Of a stretch of 64,000 nt of DNA, positions 16,630 to 25,192 are shown in pieces. A program made the translations under genes and the position numbers. How positions within the stretch are numbered: position 1 is the first letter of the stretch; each line of letters begins with the position of its first letter. Source of the DNA: an uncultured Eubacteriales bacterium (GTDB lineage: Bacteria; Bacillota; Clostridia; Oscillospirales; Oscillospiraceae); the NCBI GenBank assembly GCA_900545585.1, contig UQZR01000001.1, positions 62,001 through 126,000 of the forward strand, written 5' to 3'. The notes under the pieces were generated by a model that was given only the letters and a program-made list of their open reading frames with translations, did not search any database and was not told where the DNA came from.

Positions 16630-19600
16630 TTATTCTCTGTTGTACTTTTTCTTTCGGCTTACAACCGTTGTGCCGATAACAGCACCGCCGCTGATGAACA
16701 GAAGTGCGCTCCACAAAACGGGATCACTGCTGTCACCGGTATTTGCCGAGGCAGTATTTCCGGGCTTGTCGGGGTGGTCGCTCGGCTTCACCGTAGAACC
16801 CTTTGCGGGAATTGCAACGGCGGCCTTCTTATAGCCACAGACGGTGCATTCCTCGTGTTTGGAGCCTTTCCTGGTTGCGGTGGGTTCCTTATCGATCACC
16901 CACTTGAAGCTATGCGCCGCTATGTCCTTCCTGTCACCGCAGGGGCATTCATGCCAATGGTTGTCTGCGTCTGACTTCCAGGCCGTTCCATGGTTATGGA
17001 TATGCGGAATACTCTTGTATGTTACAATAACGGTCTTGTCGGCGTCCATGATAACTTCCAGCATATTGGAGCGCACCTCTGCTTTAACACCATTCACCGT
17101 AACAGTGTCAATTTGATAGCCGCTATCGGGAGTGAAAACAATCGTTTCATGCGATCCGGCCGCCAGCCCTGCTTTACTTGCAGAAATCGTTCCATTCCCA
17201 CCATTCACCTGTGTTGTCAGGCTATAGGTTGTCTCAACCTTCCGTGTTTTCGTCACATTAGAGGGAATGATATAGTTGCCCTCTCCGACAGTGATCCTCA
17301 GCATTGCGGAGGCAAGCAGCACATCACCTACTCTGAACTCGGAGTGGGGCAGACTATATGTCACACTGATGCTTTCTCCATTGAAACGGCCGGGATTTCC
17401 TACAAGGCGGGCATCGCGATCAATCGTAAGGACATATTCAGCCTCACCGCCTGATTGTTCAATCATGCTTTCCATGCTTTCAGACATATCATACGTTACG
17501 GTATATGTCACGGGATAGTGTTCACCGGTTTTATTTCTCTCAATGGTTTCAGGCCCTTGTATGACCAGTTCACCGTGGTCCTGTGAGGGTTGGACAACGG
17601 CTACGGCATAGCCGTTTCCAGACACATCCGGAAGCGTGACGTCTATATCTCTTGGGTTTGTATCTTCTGTGTTTATCTTCCGAGCTGCATAAACCTGCGC
17701 CTCCGAGGCATCGAGAACCTTTCCGGTTTCATCCACCGGCAAGGACAGCACATAAACCGGCAGATCGTTCAGTGTCAGGCCGCGCACCGTCAGCTTAGCT
17801 GCGCCGTCGCGCTGAACCCAGAAGGTGGCCAACGGATCACTCCAGCCCATGCTATCCGAAGCATTGGTCAAAGCGGTTACATTTGCAGCACTGGTGTTCC
17901 CCAGCCTGATGTCAAGGCTGCTGTCATCCGGGGTAACGGTCTTACTGCCAGTCTGGAAATAAACTGCCTGATCTCCAACAGCTGCCTCACGGGAGATATA
18001 GAGGTAACGATCGCACTTTCCATAGTCTTTACCGGTGACAGCCAAATCATTTGATATGCCGCCTGTGATCTGGTATTCGTCATCGACGGTGACCTGCCTG
18101 AGATTGTTCTTGATGGTACCGGCATTCAGCTCAATCTTCGGCACCGTGCCGCCCCAATCACTGGCATCAAAGCAGACACCGCCGCCAAAGGCTGTTGCGG
18201 CGTTGTTCTCGATTGCGCCGCCATTCATAATGAATTGGCCGCCTTTGCGGACAAATACGCCGCCGCCGATCCGGTCAGCTTCGCCTTTAGCACTGTTTGT
18301 ACCGGAAATGTTGCCGGAGATCGTACCGCCGTTCATTGTGAAGGTGCCTTTGGATATCATGGTTCCGCCGCCTGTTTTCTCGGCTTTGTTGTTGCAGATC
18401 TCAGCACCCTCATACATGGCTGCGTTGTGGTTTCCGTAATTATTGGACAGTACCACACCGCCGCCGCGATCCGTACAAATATTACCGTTGATTTTTCCGT
18501 AAATATCTAAGCGATCATTTGTTCCGTTGATATAAACCGCACCATAGTACGCGCGATTATTGAGAATCCTTCCGTTTTTTCCAATTGTCACCGCTGTGCA
18601 GCCTTCGGTTTGCAGGATATGGTGGTTGCCTGTGGCATGCACATTGCTGATTTCACCGTCAATCACGACGGTGCTGTTTTCTGCAAAGATGACATTGCCG
18701 TTCAGCTTGGTGCAATCCGTGATTTTGGAGCCGTTTTCCATTTTGAAGGATTTGGCACCGCCCGCACAGTAGATTATGCTGCCGCCGGAGAGATTCTCAA
18801 TCAGCGCGGTGGAGGTCAGCGTTCCCTCTGCGTTGTTGCGCAGATGAATTGCGATGCCGTTATTCGACTGCCACATTGCGCTCTTGTTTGCAGCAATACT
18901 GCTGATGGCGCCGCCGATCTCGACCTTACCGCCGTCTGCATAAACCCCGCGGCCGTCAATGTTCTGGATCTTCGAGCCTTCCTTCATCACGAGTGTACCG
19001 CCCTGAAGCCAGATCGCACCCGCCGGACCGACTGAGCCTGCCGCAGAGTCTTTTGTTCTCGTATAGCCAGTTATGGTATCCTCTATCACACTGCCGCTTT
19101 CCATGACGATTTTTGCCTGGTCGGTGGCGCGTACAGCGGACATGCCGCCAAAGTTGCGCAGCACAGCACCACTGCCCAGTGTCACGGTGCAGGGCACAGT
19201 GGCGTTGGAGGCAATGATCGCGTCCTGCACAAAAATCGTATTATCCTCGTTGCCGTCACCGCTGACAGCCTGTGCGAATACAGTACCCTCGTGCATCCCT
19301 GCATCGTCCAGAATGACGTTGGAAAGAGTCAGGCCGACAGAACTCGCCGATAAAGACTGAACCTCGATCATGGCGGGATTATACCAGCTGCGGGCTGTAT
19401 CACTTTGCAGGTTAAAATCAGCGCTGCGTGTAACGGTGTAAGGACCGCCGTCTCCACTGGTGATCGTAAGACTCTTATCATAAAAACGAGCACACTGATC
19501 CATGATCAGATCGCTCATGATATAGATCGCTGCACCGTCAGCCGCGGCATCGACCGCCTTAGCCAGCGTGGCGAAAGGGAGATCTTTTGTGCCGGTATTC

Positions 19601-19860
19601 TGTTCGTCGTTACCGGTGCTGCTGACATAGATCTCCGCAGCAGCATTCTGTGCTGCCGGATCCGCTTCCCCCGGCGCATTTTTCTGTTCTCCATATTCGG
19701 ACAACAGCTCCTCGTTGACGGTTTGCTCCTCCAATGCGGAAGTCGGAGCCTCTTCCACCGACTCAGGGGCATTACCCAACTCCGTCGCAAAAGCGGCAGC
19801 AGGCAGTAACCCCATCACCAACGCAGAGCAGAGTAAGACACTTAACAACAATTTTCGCAT
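16630..19860 (-). CDS. large cell-surface protein with beta-helix repeats and cell-wall anchor
   Basis: 1076-residue secreted protein. A signal peptide ends near 'AAAFA' (residue ~25). Residues ~75-600 hold repeated short strands such as 'GGTLVMKEGSKIQNI' and 'GGGVFVRKGGQFIMNGGAIE', typical of a parallel beta-helix adhesin-like stalk. Residues ~870-940 form a bacterial repeat ('VFTPDSGYQIDTVTVNGVKA'). Residues ~945-1010 form the His/Cys-rich 'HWHECPCGD...CTVCGY' module common in gut Clostridia surface proteins. The C-terminus has NTGD, a hydrophobic segment and RKKK, resembling a sortase-type sorting signal. Base composition is clearly lower in GC than the neighbours, suggesting acquisition. 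Ligand unknown. Confidence 0.85.
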   Translation of the reverse strand: MRKLLLSVLLCSALVMGLLPAAAFATELGNAPESVEEAPTSALEEQTVNEELLSEYGEQKNAPGEADPAAQNAAAEIYVSSTGNDEQNTGTKDLPFATLAKAVDAAADGAAIYIMSDLIMDQCARFYDKSLTITSGDGGPYTVTRSADFNLQSDTARSWYNPAMIEVQSLSASSVGLTLSNVILDDAGMHEGTVFAQAVSGDGNEDNTIFVQDAIIASNATVPCTVTLGSGAVLRNFGGMSAVRATDQAKIVMESGSVIEDTITGYTRTKDSAAGSVGPAGAIWLQGGTLVMKEGSKIQNIDGRGVYADGGKVEIGGAISSIAANKSAMWQSNNGIAIHLRNNAEGTLTSTALIENLSGGSIIYCAGGAKSFKMENGSKITDCTKLNGNVIFAENSTVVIDGEISNVHATGNHHILQTEGCTAVTIGKNGRILNNRAYYGAVYINGTNDRLDIYGKINGNICTDRGGGVVLSNNYGNHNAAMYEGAEICNNKAEKTGGGTMISKGTFTMNGGTISGNISGTNSAKGEADRIGGGVFVRKGGQFIMNGGAIENNAATAFGGGVCFDASDWGGTVPKIELNAGTIKNNLRQVTVDDEYQITGGISNDLAVTGKDYGKCDRYLYISREAAVGDQAVYFQTGSKTVTPDDSSLDIRLGNTSAANVTALTNASDSMGWSDPLATFWVQRDGAAKLTVRGLTLNDLPVYVLSLPVDETGKVLDASEAQVYAARKINTEDTNPRDIDVTLPDVSGNGYAVAVVQPSQDHGELVIQGPETIERNKTGEHYPVTYTVTYDMSESMESMIEQSGGEAEYVLTIDRDARLVGNPGRFNGESISVTYSLPHSEFRVGDVLLASAMLRITVGEGNYIIPSNVTKTRKVETTYSLTTQVNGGNGTISASKAGLAAGSHETIVFTPDSGYQIDTVTVNGVKAEVRSNMLEVIMDADKTVIVTYKSIPHIHNHGTAWKSDADNHWHECPCGDRKDIAAHSFKWVIDKEPTATRKGSKHEECTVCGYKKAAVAIPAKGSTVKPSDHPDKPGNTASANTGDSSDPVLWSALLFISGGAVIGTTVVSRKKKYNRE

Positions 19861-20298
19861 AGAACATTCCCCTTTCTATTTCTTGTTTTGTGTTCCGTTG
19901 TAATTGCAAGCGTCCGATGAATCGAAAATCATAATTTGGCAATCGTCTAACTTTTATAGGAACATCAGCTTGTCCATCGCCGTTATCAAGTCCTCCCCCT
20001 GTAATTATTTTGCGGCACAAATGGTACAAAGCTCCTTTCCCCGCAAGTGCATAATTTTAGTATGGCATATTCTTATCAACTTTTCAACTGGTTTTCAGAA
20101 ATTCCCGCTGCAAACACAAAAAGTCCGTCTGCCGCAGCAGCCGAAAAAGAGGCTCATGGAAAGCCTTGTATCAGGTTCTTTTTAAACCGCAAACATTGCG
20201 GGAGAAGGTAATTGCACCTTCTCCCACATTTTGGCAATTGTGCTGTTCTTCTTCGCTGTCCGGCAGAAAGCTGATAGGGCCGCGGGGAGAGGACGGGG
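19861..20298. other. AT-richer intergenic region, no gene recognised
   Basis: Stretch between the divergent surface-protein gene and the ABC-F transcription unit. It has a 10-bp inverted repeat GGGAGAAGGT / ACCTTCTCCC (20200-20225) without a clear T-run, and no convincing promoter for the surface-protein gene. Short open frames here have no family resemblance. It is part of the lower-GC island. Confidence 0.5.
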
Positions 20299-20327
20299 TT
20301 GCTTTTTTGCGGCGCGTGTGGTAGGAT
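20299..20327 (+). promoter_or_regulatory. promoter of the ABC-F leader transcript
   Basis: -35 TTGCTT (20299-20304), 17-bp spacer, -10 TAGGAT (20322-20327). The expected start point is about 20334, giving a leader RNA of roughly 220 nt before the ABC-F gene. Confidence 0.6.
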
Positions 20328-20355
20328 AAGAAAAAACAAGAGAGGAGTTGAGAGG

Positions 20356-20376
20356 ATGAACCTGATTTCCTGCTGA
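20356..20376 (+). CDS. six-residue leader peptide MNLISC upstream of ABC-F gene
   Basis: A tiny frame, ATG to TGA, encoding MNLISC. AGGAG lies 8 nt before the ATG, a standard ribosome site. Short leader peptides of this kind precede many inducible antibiotic-resistance genes, where drug-stalled ribosomes on the leader switch RNA folding. The context (terminator and competing pairing downstream) supports that role. Translation is inferred, not shown. Confidence 0.6.
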   Translation: MNLISC

Positions 20377-20432
20377 ACTACGGTACGACATTGTGTCGGG
20401 CGGCGCTGACCGTCCTGTTCGTTGTGCCTTTC

Positions 20433-20539
20433 GCGGGAAATTGGCGTATCTCTCAGCTCTGTGCGTGGTCATAGCCTGCCTATCGGCGGGTGTGGTGTGC
20501 GTTTTTGGCTGTGGGAGCTGTTTCCCGCAGCCATTTTTT
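20433..20539 (+). promoter_or_regulatory. transcription attenuator (terminator 20507-20539 with antiterminator pairing)
   Basis: An intrinsic terminator GGCTGTGGGA / TCCCGCAGCC with a 6-nt loop (20507-20532) is followed by ATTTTTT, ending 18 bp before the ABC-F start. An upstream segment GCGGGAAA (20433-20440) is an exact 8-nt complement of TTTCCCGC (20521-20528), which forms part of the terminator's loop and 3' arm. CAGCTC (20454-20459) also complements GAGCTG (20515-20520). The two structures are mutually exclusive, as in ribosome-mediated attenuation. Confidence 0.75.
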
Positions 20540-20557
20540 CGTATAGGAGGCATGACC

Positions 20558-22054
20558 ATGTCCATTATTAAAGTATCCGACCTTACGTTCTGCTATGAAG
20601 GCAGCTACGACAACATCTTTGAAAACGTCAGCTTTCAGCTGGATACCGACTGGCGGCTGGGGCTGACAGGCCGCAACGGGCGAGGCAAAACCACGCTGCT
20701 GCGGCTCTTAGAGGGAAGGTATCCCTATCAAGGCACAATACACGCCAGCGTGGGCTTCGACTATTTTCCCTACGCCGTGGAGGACCCATCGCTGTGTCCC
20801 ATGGAGCTGCTGGAGCGCATCTGCCCCGACGTGGCTTTGTGGCGGTTCCTGCGGGAGCTGACGCCGCTGGAGGTGTCGGAGGACGCACTGTACCGTCCCT
20901 TTTCCACGCTGTCCGGCGGCGAGCAGTCCAAGCTCCTGCTGGCCATGCTCTTTTCCCGGGAAAACCGCTTTCTCCTCATCGACGAGCCCACCAACCATCT
21001 GGATCAGCTGGGGCGGGCGTTGGTGAGCCGCTATCTCCGCGGCAAAAAGGGCTTCCTGCTGGTGTCCCACGACCGCGCCTTTCTGGACGGCTGCGTGGAT
21101 CACATCCTGTCCATCAACCGCAGCAGCATCGAGGTGCAGAAGGGGAATTTTTCCTCGTGGTACGAGAACAAGCGGCGGCAGGACGCCTTTGAGCTGTCGC
21201 AAAATGAGCGGCTCAAAAAGGAGATCGGGCGGCTGAAGGAGGCGGCGCGGCAGTCCAGCGACTGGGCCGATAAGGTGGAAAACTCCAAGATCGGGAAAAA
21301 CTCCGCCAAGGTCAAGGGCACCGCCGACGCCATGGGCGGACGCGCCTTCATCGGGGAGCAGTCCCGGCGGATGCAGCAGCGCCGGAAGAATCTGGAGCGG
21401 CGGCAGCAAAACGCCATCGAGGAGAAGTCCGCGCTGCTGAAGGACATCGAACGCAGCGATGCTTTGAAGCTGCATCCGCTGACCCACCACGCCCAGCGGC
21501 TGGCAGCGCTGCGGGAGGTGTCCATCGACTACGGCGGTGGGGTCGTGTGCAGCGGCGTATCCTTCACCGTGACGCAGGGCGACCGCGTGGCGCTGTGCGG
21601 GGCAAACGGCTGCGGCAAGTCCAGTGTTCTCAAGCTGCTGTGCGGGCAGGAGATCCCCTATTCCGGCACCTTGGAGACAGCCAGCCGTCTGGTCATCTCC
21701 TACGTGCCGCAGGACGCCTCCGGTCTGCGGGGCCGGCTGCGGGACTACGCCGCCGGGTACGGTCTCGATGAGAGCCTGTTCCTGACGATCCTGCGGAAGC
21801 TGGGCTTCGAGCGGGTGCAGTTCGAGAAGGACATGGGCGACTACTCCGCCGGACAGAAAAAAAAGGTGCTGCTGGCCCGCAGCCTGTGCCAGTCCGCCCA
21901 TCTGTACGTCTGGGACGAGCCGCTGAACTACATCGACGTTCTCTCCCGCATCCAGATCGAGGAGCTGCTGCAAGCATTCCGGCCTACTCTGCTGTTCGTG
22001 GAGCACGACCGGGTGTTCTGTGAGAACATTGCCACAAAAACCGTGGAGCTGTAA
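20558..22054 (+). CDS. ABC-F ribosomal protection protein, Lsa/CplR-like
   Basis: 498-residue soluble tandem ATPase of the antibiotic-resistance ABC-F class, closest by eye to the Lsa/CplR group. The opening 'FCYEGSYDNIFENVSFQLDT' and 'GLTGRNGRGKTTLL' are characteristic. Two nucleotide-binding domains carry LSGGE and, in the second, the variant YSAGQ signature. The linker between them is long and basic (about residues 190-310). Such proteins bind the ribosome E site and displace lincosamides, pleuromutilins and streptogramin A. The ATG at 20558 sits 7 nt after AGGAGG; an ATG two codons earlier is too close. An attenuator upstream suggests drug-inducible expression. Spectrum not provable here. 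Confidence 0.85.
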   Translation: MSIIKVSDLTFCYEGSYDNIFENVSFQLDTDWRLGLTGRNGRGKTTLLRLLEGRYPYQGTIHASVGFDYFPYAVEDPSLCPMELLERICPDVALWRFLRELTPLEVSEDALYRPFSTLSGGEQSKLLLAMLFSRENRFLLIDEPTNHLDQLGRALVSRYLRGKKGFLLVSHDRAFLDGCVDHILSINRSSIEVQKGNFSSWYENKRRQDAFELSQNERLKKEIGRLKEAARQSSDWADKVENSKIGKNSAKVKGTADAMGGRAFIGEQSRRMQQRRKNLERRQQNAIEEKSALLKDIERSDALKLHPLTHHAQRLAALREVSIDYGGGVVCSGVSFTVTQGDRVALCGANGCGKSSVLKLLCGQEIPYSGTLETASRLVISYVPQDASGLRGRLRDYAAGYGLDESLFLTILRKLGFERVQFEKDMGDYSAGQKKKVLLARSLCQSAHLYVWDEPLNYIDVLSRIQIEELLQAFRPTLLFVEHDRVFCENIATKTVEL

Positions 22055-22091
22055 AATCAAAACCTCCGGCCAAGCCGGAGGTTTTGATTTT
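22053..22091. terminator. bidirectional terminator between convergent genes
   Basis: Perfect 18-bp inverted repeat AAAATCAAAACCTCCGGC / GCCGGAGGTTTTGATTTT with a 3-nt loop between the ABC-F gene and the convergent metalloprotease-like gene. T-rich on either exit. Confidence 0.9.
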
Positions 22092-22897
22092 CAGGACAGT
22101 GTTTTTTCTGCAAAGCCCTGCCAACCGGCGGCAAATTCCTCCGCCAGACGGGCAGAGCCGCCCCCCTGCCAGCAGCGAGCCAGATAATACAGGCCACACA
22201 TGCAGGCATACTTATCGTAATAGCTGCCAAAGACGGCGCTGTGCAGCTGCTCCTGCTGCTGTGCAGGCTGCGTCTCCTGTCTGGCAGAACGCATCGCGGC
22301 GGCACTCCGCGTCCAGACGGCCCGCAGTTCAGGCGCATCCCAATCCACCTGATTGGCTTCGCGGTCATTATAGGAGACGAAGTGGGCAAAGCCCTCGTCG
22401 AAAGTGAAGGCATCCAGCCGGGACAGATAGTCACCTGTTTCCTGCGCCGCATCCAGCTCCGGCCGGTGCCGGTGGATGCAGACATGGCACAGCTCGTGAG
22501 TCAGCAGGTTATGCGCCACGCGCTCCACCGGTACGGCACCCAGATACTGGACCCACAGGCCCATGTCCAGAACGGCGGTATCCACCCCGGCGGGGCTTTT
22601 CAGCACCACCGCGTCGTTGGGCGGCGGATAGCCCACGATCAGCGCTGTCTCCGCACCGCGCAGAATGTCCTGCCAGTCCGGAAACAGCGCGTCCCAGACC
22701 GGACGGTTGCCGGGAACGAACGTCTCCACAGTCCGCAGCACCTGCTCGTAGACCTGCATGACCGCCGCCTTTTGCGCATCGGAGCCGTCCGGCTCCTGAA
22801 AGCAGTAGCCGGGCTGGGTGAAAAACCACTCCTGCGCGTGCGCGGCAAGGCTTCTCCCCGCCAGATAGTCCGTTACGATGTCGGTGTAGAGTTTCAC
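22091..22897 (-). CDS. putative zinc metalloprotease-like protein (HExxH)
   Basis: 268-residue protein I cannot assign to a named family. It has a gluzincin-type motif HELCH at residues 134-138 within 'HNLLTHELCHVCIHRH', and a downstream acidic candidate third zinc ligand, E168, in 'DEGFAHF'. That spacing fits a metalloprotease fold of the DUF2268-like kind. No signal peptide or membrane helix is evident, so it is probably cytosolic. The start is GTG at 22897 after AGGAGGTATCGCC. Third gene of the mrnC-rqcH operon, 12 bp after rqcH. Peptidase activity is inferred only from the motif. Confidence 0.65.
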   Translation of the reverse strand: MKLYTDIVTDYLAGRSLAAHAQEWFFTQPGYCFQEPDGSDAQKAAVMQVYEQVLRTVETFVPGNRPVWDALFPDWQDILRGAETALIVGYPPPNDAVVLKSPAGVDTAVLDMGLWVQYLGAVPVERVAHNLLTHELCHVCIHRHRPELDAAQETGDYLSRLDAFTFDEGFAHFVSYNDREANQVDWDAPELRAVWTRSAAAMRSARQETQPAQQQEQLHSAVFGSYYDKYACMCGLYYLARCWQGGGSARLAEEFAAGWQGFAEKTLS

Positions 22898-22909
22898 GGC
22901 GATACCTCC

Positions 22910-24646
22910 TTATTTCCCCGCCAAGCGCTTGACCAACTCCTCGTCCGGGTCGGCCAGCAGGGTCTGGTACGTGGTGTAGATGACCATGCCCGGCTTGGCG
23001 CCAGCGGGTTTCTTTACAAATCTCACCGGCGTATAGTCCACCGGCACCTTGGTGCTGCCCTGCGCCTGGGAGAAGTACGCCGCCAGCGACGCGGCCTCCA
23101 GCAGGCTCTGTTGGTCCGGCTCCGCGCCGGCGGTGCAGAGGATCACATGGCTGCCGTGGATCTTCTGGGTGTGGAGCCAGAGGTCCCGCTTGTCGGCGTC
23201 CTTGGTGGTCAGGCGGTCGTTCTGGCGGTTGTTGCGACCTACCAGGACACGCAGGCCCGCGGAGGTGCGGAACTCCCGTGGCCGGGAGGCCCGCTGGAAG
23301 CCGGGCTGCTTTTTGCCCCGCTGGCGGATATAGCCGCCGTCGGTGAGCTCGATGCGGACATCGTTGAAGTCCTGCTCCGATTCGGCCTGAGACAGCTCCT
23401 GCAGAACGCTCTCCAGATATTGCAGCTCCTCCCTGCCCTTTTGCAGCTGGGCCGTCAGGTACTTCTCCGCCGTTTTGGCCTTGGTGTATTGCTTGAAGTA
23501 GCGGGCGGCATTCTCCTGCGGCGACAGGCGCACGTCCAGCGGGATGTCGATGTCGGCGCAGTTCTCATCATAGTAGTTCTGGGCGGTGAGGCGGCTCTGC
23601 CCCCGCTCCATGCGGTAGAGGTTGGCGGTGATCAGCTCGCCGCAGATGCGCAGGCGGTCACGGTCCAGACAGGCGGCCAGCTCCTTCTCCTGGGCGGCGA
23701 TCTTACGGCGGACGCGGTCCCTGGCAGTGGTGGCAGTCTTTAGGAGATCCTGCCCCTTCTGCTTCACCCGCTCCGCCTGCTCCCGCTTTTCATAGAAGCC
23801 ATCCAGCAGGTGGGAGAAGCTGTCGCAGGGCTCCGACTGGGCGTAGGCACCGTACTGGAGGATGGGGCCATAGGTGAAGTCAGAAAGCGCTCCGTTTCGT
23901 TTAATTACAGTCGGTGTAAAGCGATTTTCATTCACAGCGTTCTGCCACTGAGAGAACACGCTCCACAGGAGGGTTCCCTGCGAAACGGGGGCGTCGGTGG
24001 TACCGCAGGCGCGGTAAGTCAGCTCACGGGCCACCAGCGGCGGCAGGGCGGTGAAGGTATCCAGCAGCCAGCCGTCCAGCGGCGCGTCCGGCGCGGCGCG
24101 CCGCAGCAGGGCGGCGAACTCCTCCTCCGTGACATCCAGCGGTGAGTTCTTGTTCTGACGGGCAGGCAGGCGGTAGAAAAGGCCGGGCAGCACCTGGCGG
24201 TCCTGCTCCGACTCCAGGTCGATGCGGCGCAGGCAATCGATGATGCGGCCATCCCTGTCGCAGAGGATCAGGTTGGCACGGCGGGGCATACCCTCCCACA
24301 CCAGTGTGAAGCGGCTGCGCTCCCCCAGCTCGTCGGCAGCCAGCACGGTCAGCGTCACCACGCGCTCCAGCGGCTCCTGCCGGACGGACTCGATGACGCC
24401 TCCGGACAGGTGCTTGCGCAGGAGCATACAGAACATGGGCGGCTGGGACGGGTTATCCCTCACCTGCTCTGTCAGGTGCAGGCGGGGTTGGCTGCCGCCG
24501 GCATTCAGGTACAGACGGCGGCTCCCCCGCAGCAGCAGGACCACCTGGTCCCTGGCGGGCTGCTGGATCTTCTCGATGCGGCTGCCGGTGATCTGGGGCG
24601 ACAGCTCCTTCACTACGCCTTGCAGGCAGATGGCGTCTAACGGCAT
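22910..24646 (-). CDS. rqcH: NFACT-family Rqc2 homolog (RqcH)
   Basis: RqcH/NFACT protein, 578 residues, which binds nerve-blocked 50S subunits carrying peptidyl-tRNA and directs alanine tailing in bacterial ribosome quality control. The N-terminal NFACT-N domain includes 'GSRIEKIQQPARDQVVLLL' and 'CMLLRKHLSGG'. A central coiled coil follows (residues ~300-440). The C-terminal NFACT-R region has 'RDLWLHTQKIHGSHVIL'. The ATG at 24644-24646 (MPLDAICLQG) follows GGAGGATCAGCC and overlaps the mrnC stop by 10 bp, arguing for translational coupling. Older annotations call this family fibronectin-binding protein. Confidence 0.93.
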   Translation of the reverse strand: MPLDAICLQGVVKELSPQITGSRIEKIQQPARDQVVLLLRGSRRLYLNAGGSQPRLHLTEQVRDNPSQPPMFCMLLRKHLSGGVIESVRQEPLERVVTLTVLAADELGERSRFTLVWEGMPRRANLILCDRDGRIIDCLRRIDLESEQDRQVLPGLFYRLPARQNKNSPLDVTEEEFAALLRRAAPDAPLDGWLLDTFTALPPLVARELTYRACGTTDAPVSQGTLLWSVFSQWQNAVNENRFTPTVIKRNGALSDFTYGPILQYGAYAQSEPCDSFSHLLDGFYEKREQAERVKQKGQDLLKTATTARDRVRRKIAAQEKELAACLDRDRLRICGELITANLYRMERGQSRLTAQNYYDENCADIDIPLDVRLSPQENAARYFKQYTKAKTAEKYLTAQLQKGREELQYLESVLQELSQAESEQDFNDVRIELTDGGYIRQRGKKQPGFQRASRPREFRTSAGLRVLVGRNNRQNDRLTTKDADKRDLWLHTQKIHGSHVILCTAGAEPDQQSLLEAASLAAYFSQAQGSTKVPVDYTPVRFVKKPAGAKPGMVIYTTYQTLLADPDEELVKRLAGK

Positions 24647-25050
24647 GGCTGATCCTCCTCCATCATCACGGTGAACAGTTGGTTGACACGCTTGGTGTCG
24701 CCCCGCAGGTACAGCCACCCCAGCAGGCATTCCAGCGCTGTGGCCTGATGATACTGAGCGGTGGTGGCGTTTTTAGGGATACCGTGGACGGCGGCGTTGC
24801 GGCCGCGCTTGAATACGGCGTCCTCCTCCGGCGTCAGCAGCGGCAGGATGCGCTGGGCCCTGTGGGCCTGCTCCGGCGCGCAGACCAGAGCGACGGCGGC
24901 GCGGTGCAGGTCTTTGCCGGTGGCCTTGCCGTGGGCGCAGAGCCACGTGCGCACCAGCAGCTCATACACGCCGTCGCCCACATGGGCCAAGCCGATGGAG
25001 CTGACGGTGCGCAGCTGGTCGGCAGGCAGGGCGATATGAAAATAATCCAT
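24637..25050 (-). CDS. mrnC: Mini-ribonuclease III
   Basis: 137-residue Mini-III RNase, a catalytic RNase III domain lacking the double-stranded-RNA-binding domain. It matures 23S rRNA in Bacillota. The signature 'AHVGDGVYELLVRTWL' contains the catalytic acidic residue, and 'GRNAAVHGIPKNATTAQYHQ' and 'ALECLLGWLYL' complete the active-site face. The start MDYFHIALPA at 25050 gives the usual family length and is preceded by AAAGGAGAGG. First gene of mrnC-rqcH-metalloprotease-like, divergent from the CRP-like gene. Confidence 0.93.
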   Translation of the reverse strand: MDYFHIALPADQLRTVSSIGLAHVGDGVYELLVRTWLCAHGKATGKDLHRAAVALVCAPEQAHRAQRILPLLTPEEDAVFKRGRNAAVHGIPKNATTAQYHQATALECLLGWLYLRGDTKRVNQLFTVMMEEDQPCR

Positions 25051-25086
25051 GAGAGAGCCTCTCCTTTGTGCGTATTTACCTGCAAC

Positions 25087-25153
25087 AGTATGCCACTTTC
25101 CGGCGCATTTGGCAAGAACAAGTATCGACAGGCCGAAGCGGGCATGATAGAAT
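25087..25153. promoter_or_regulatory. divergent promoters for mrnC (minus) and CRP-like gene (plus)
   Basis: Minus: -35 TTGCCA (25110-25115), 17 bp, -10 CATACT (25087-25092). Plus: -35 TCGACA (25125-25130), 17 bp, -10 TAGAAT (25148-25153). The two point away from each other from a shared 142-bp intergenic region. Confidence 0.5.
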
Positions 25154-25192
25154 ATGGCAGCGTGATATAAATGAGAGCAGGAGGTAAGGGAT

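Noticed and set aside
20393..20557. In-frame extension upstream of the ABC-F start
   Set aside because: The frame is open back to 20393, but it has no ribosome site, contains the attenuator, and family members start at the MSxI-type N-terminus.
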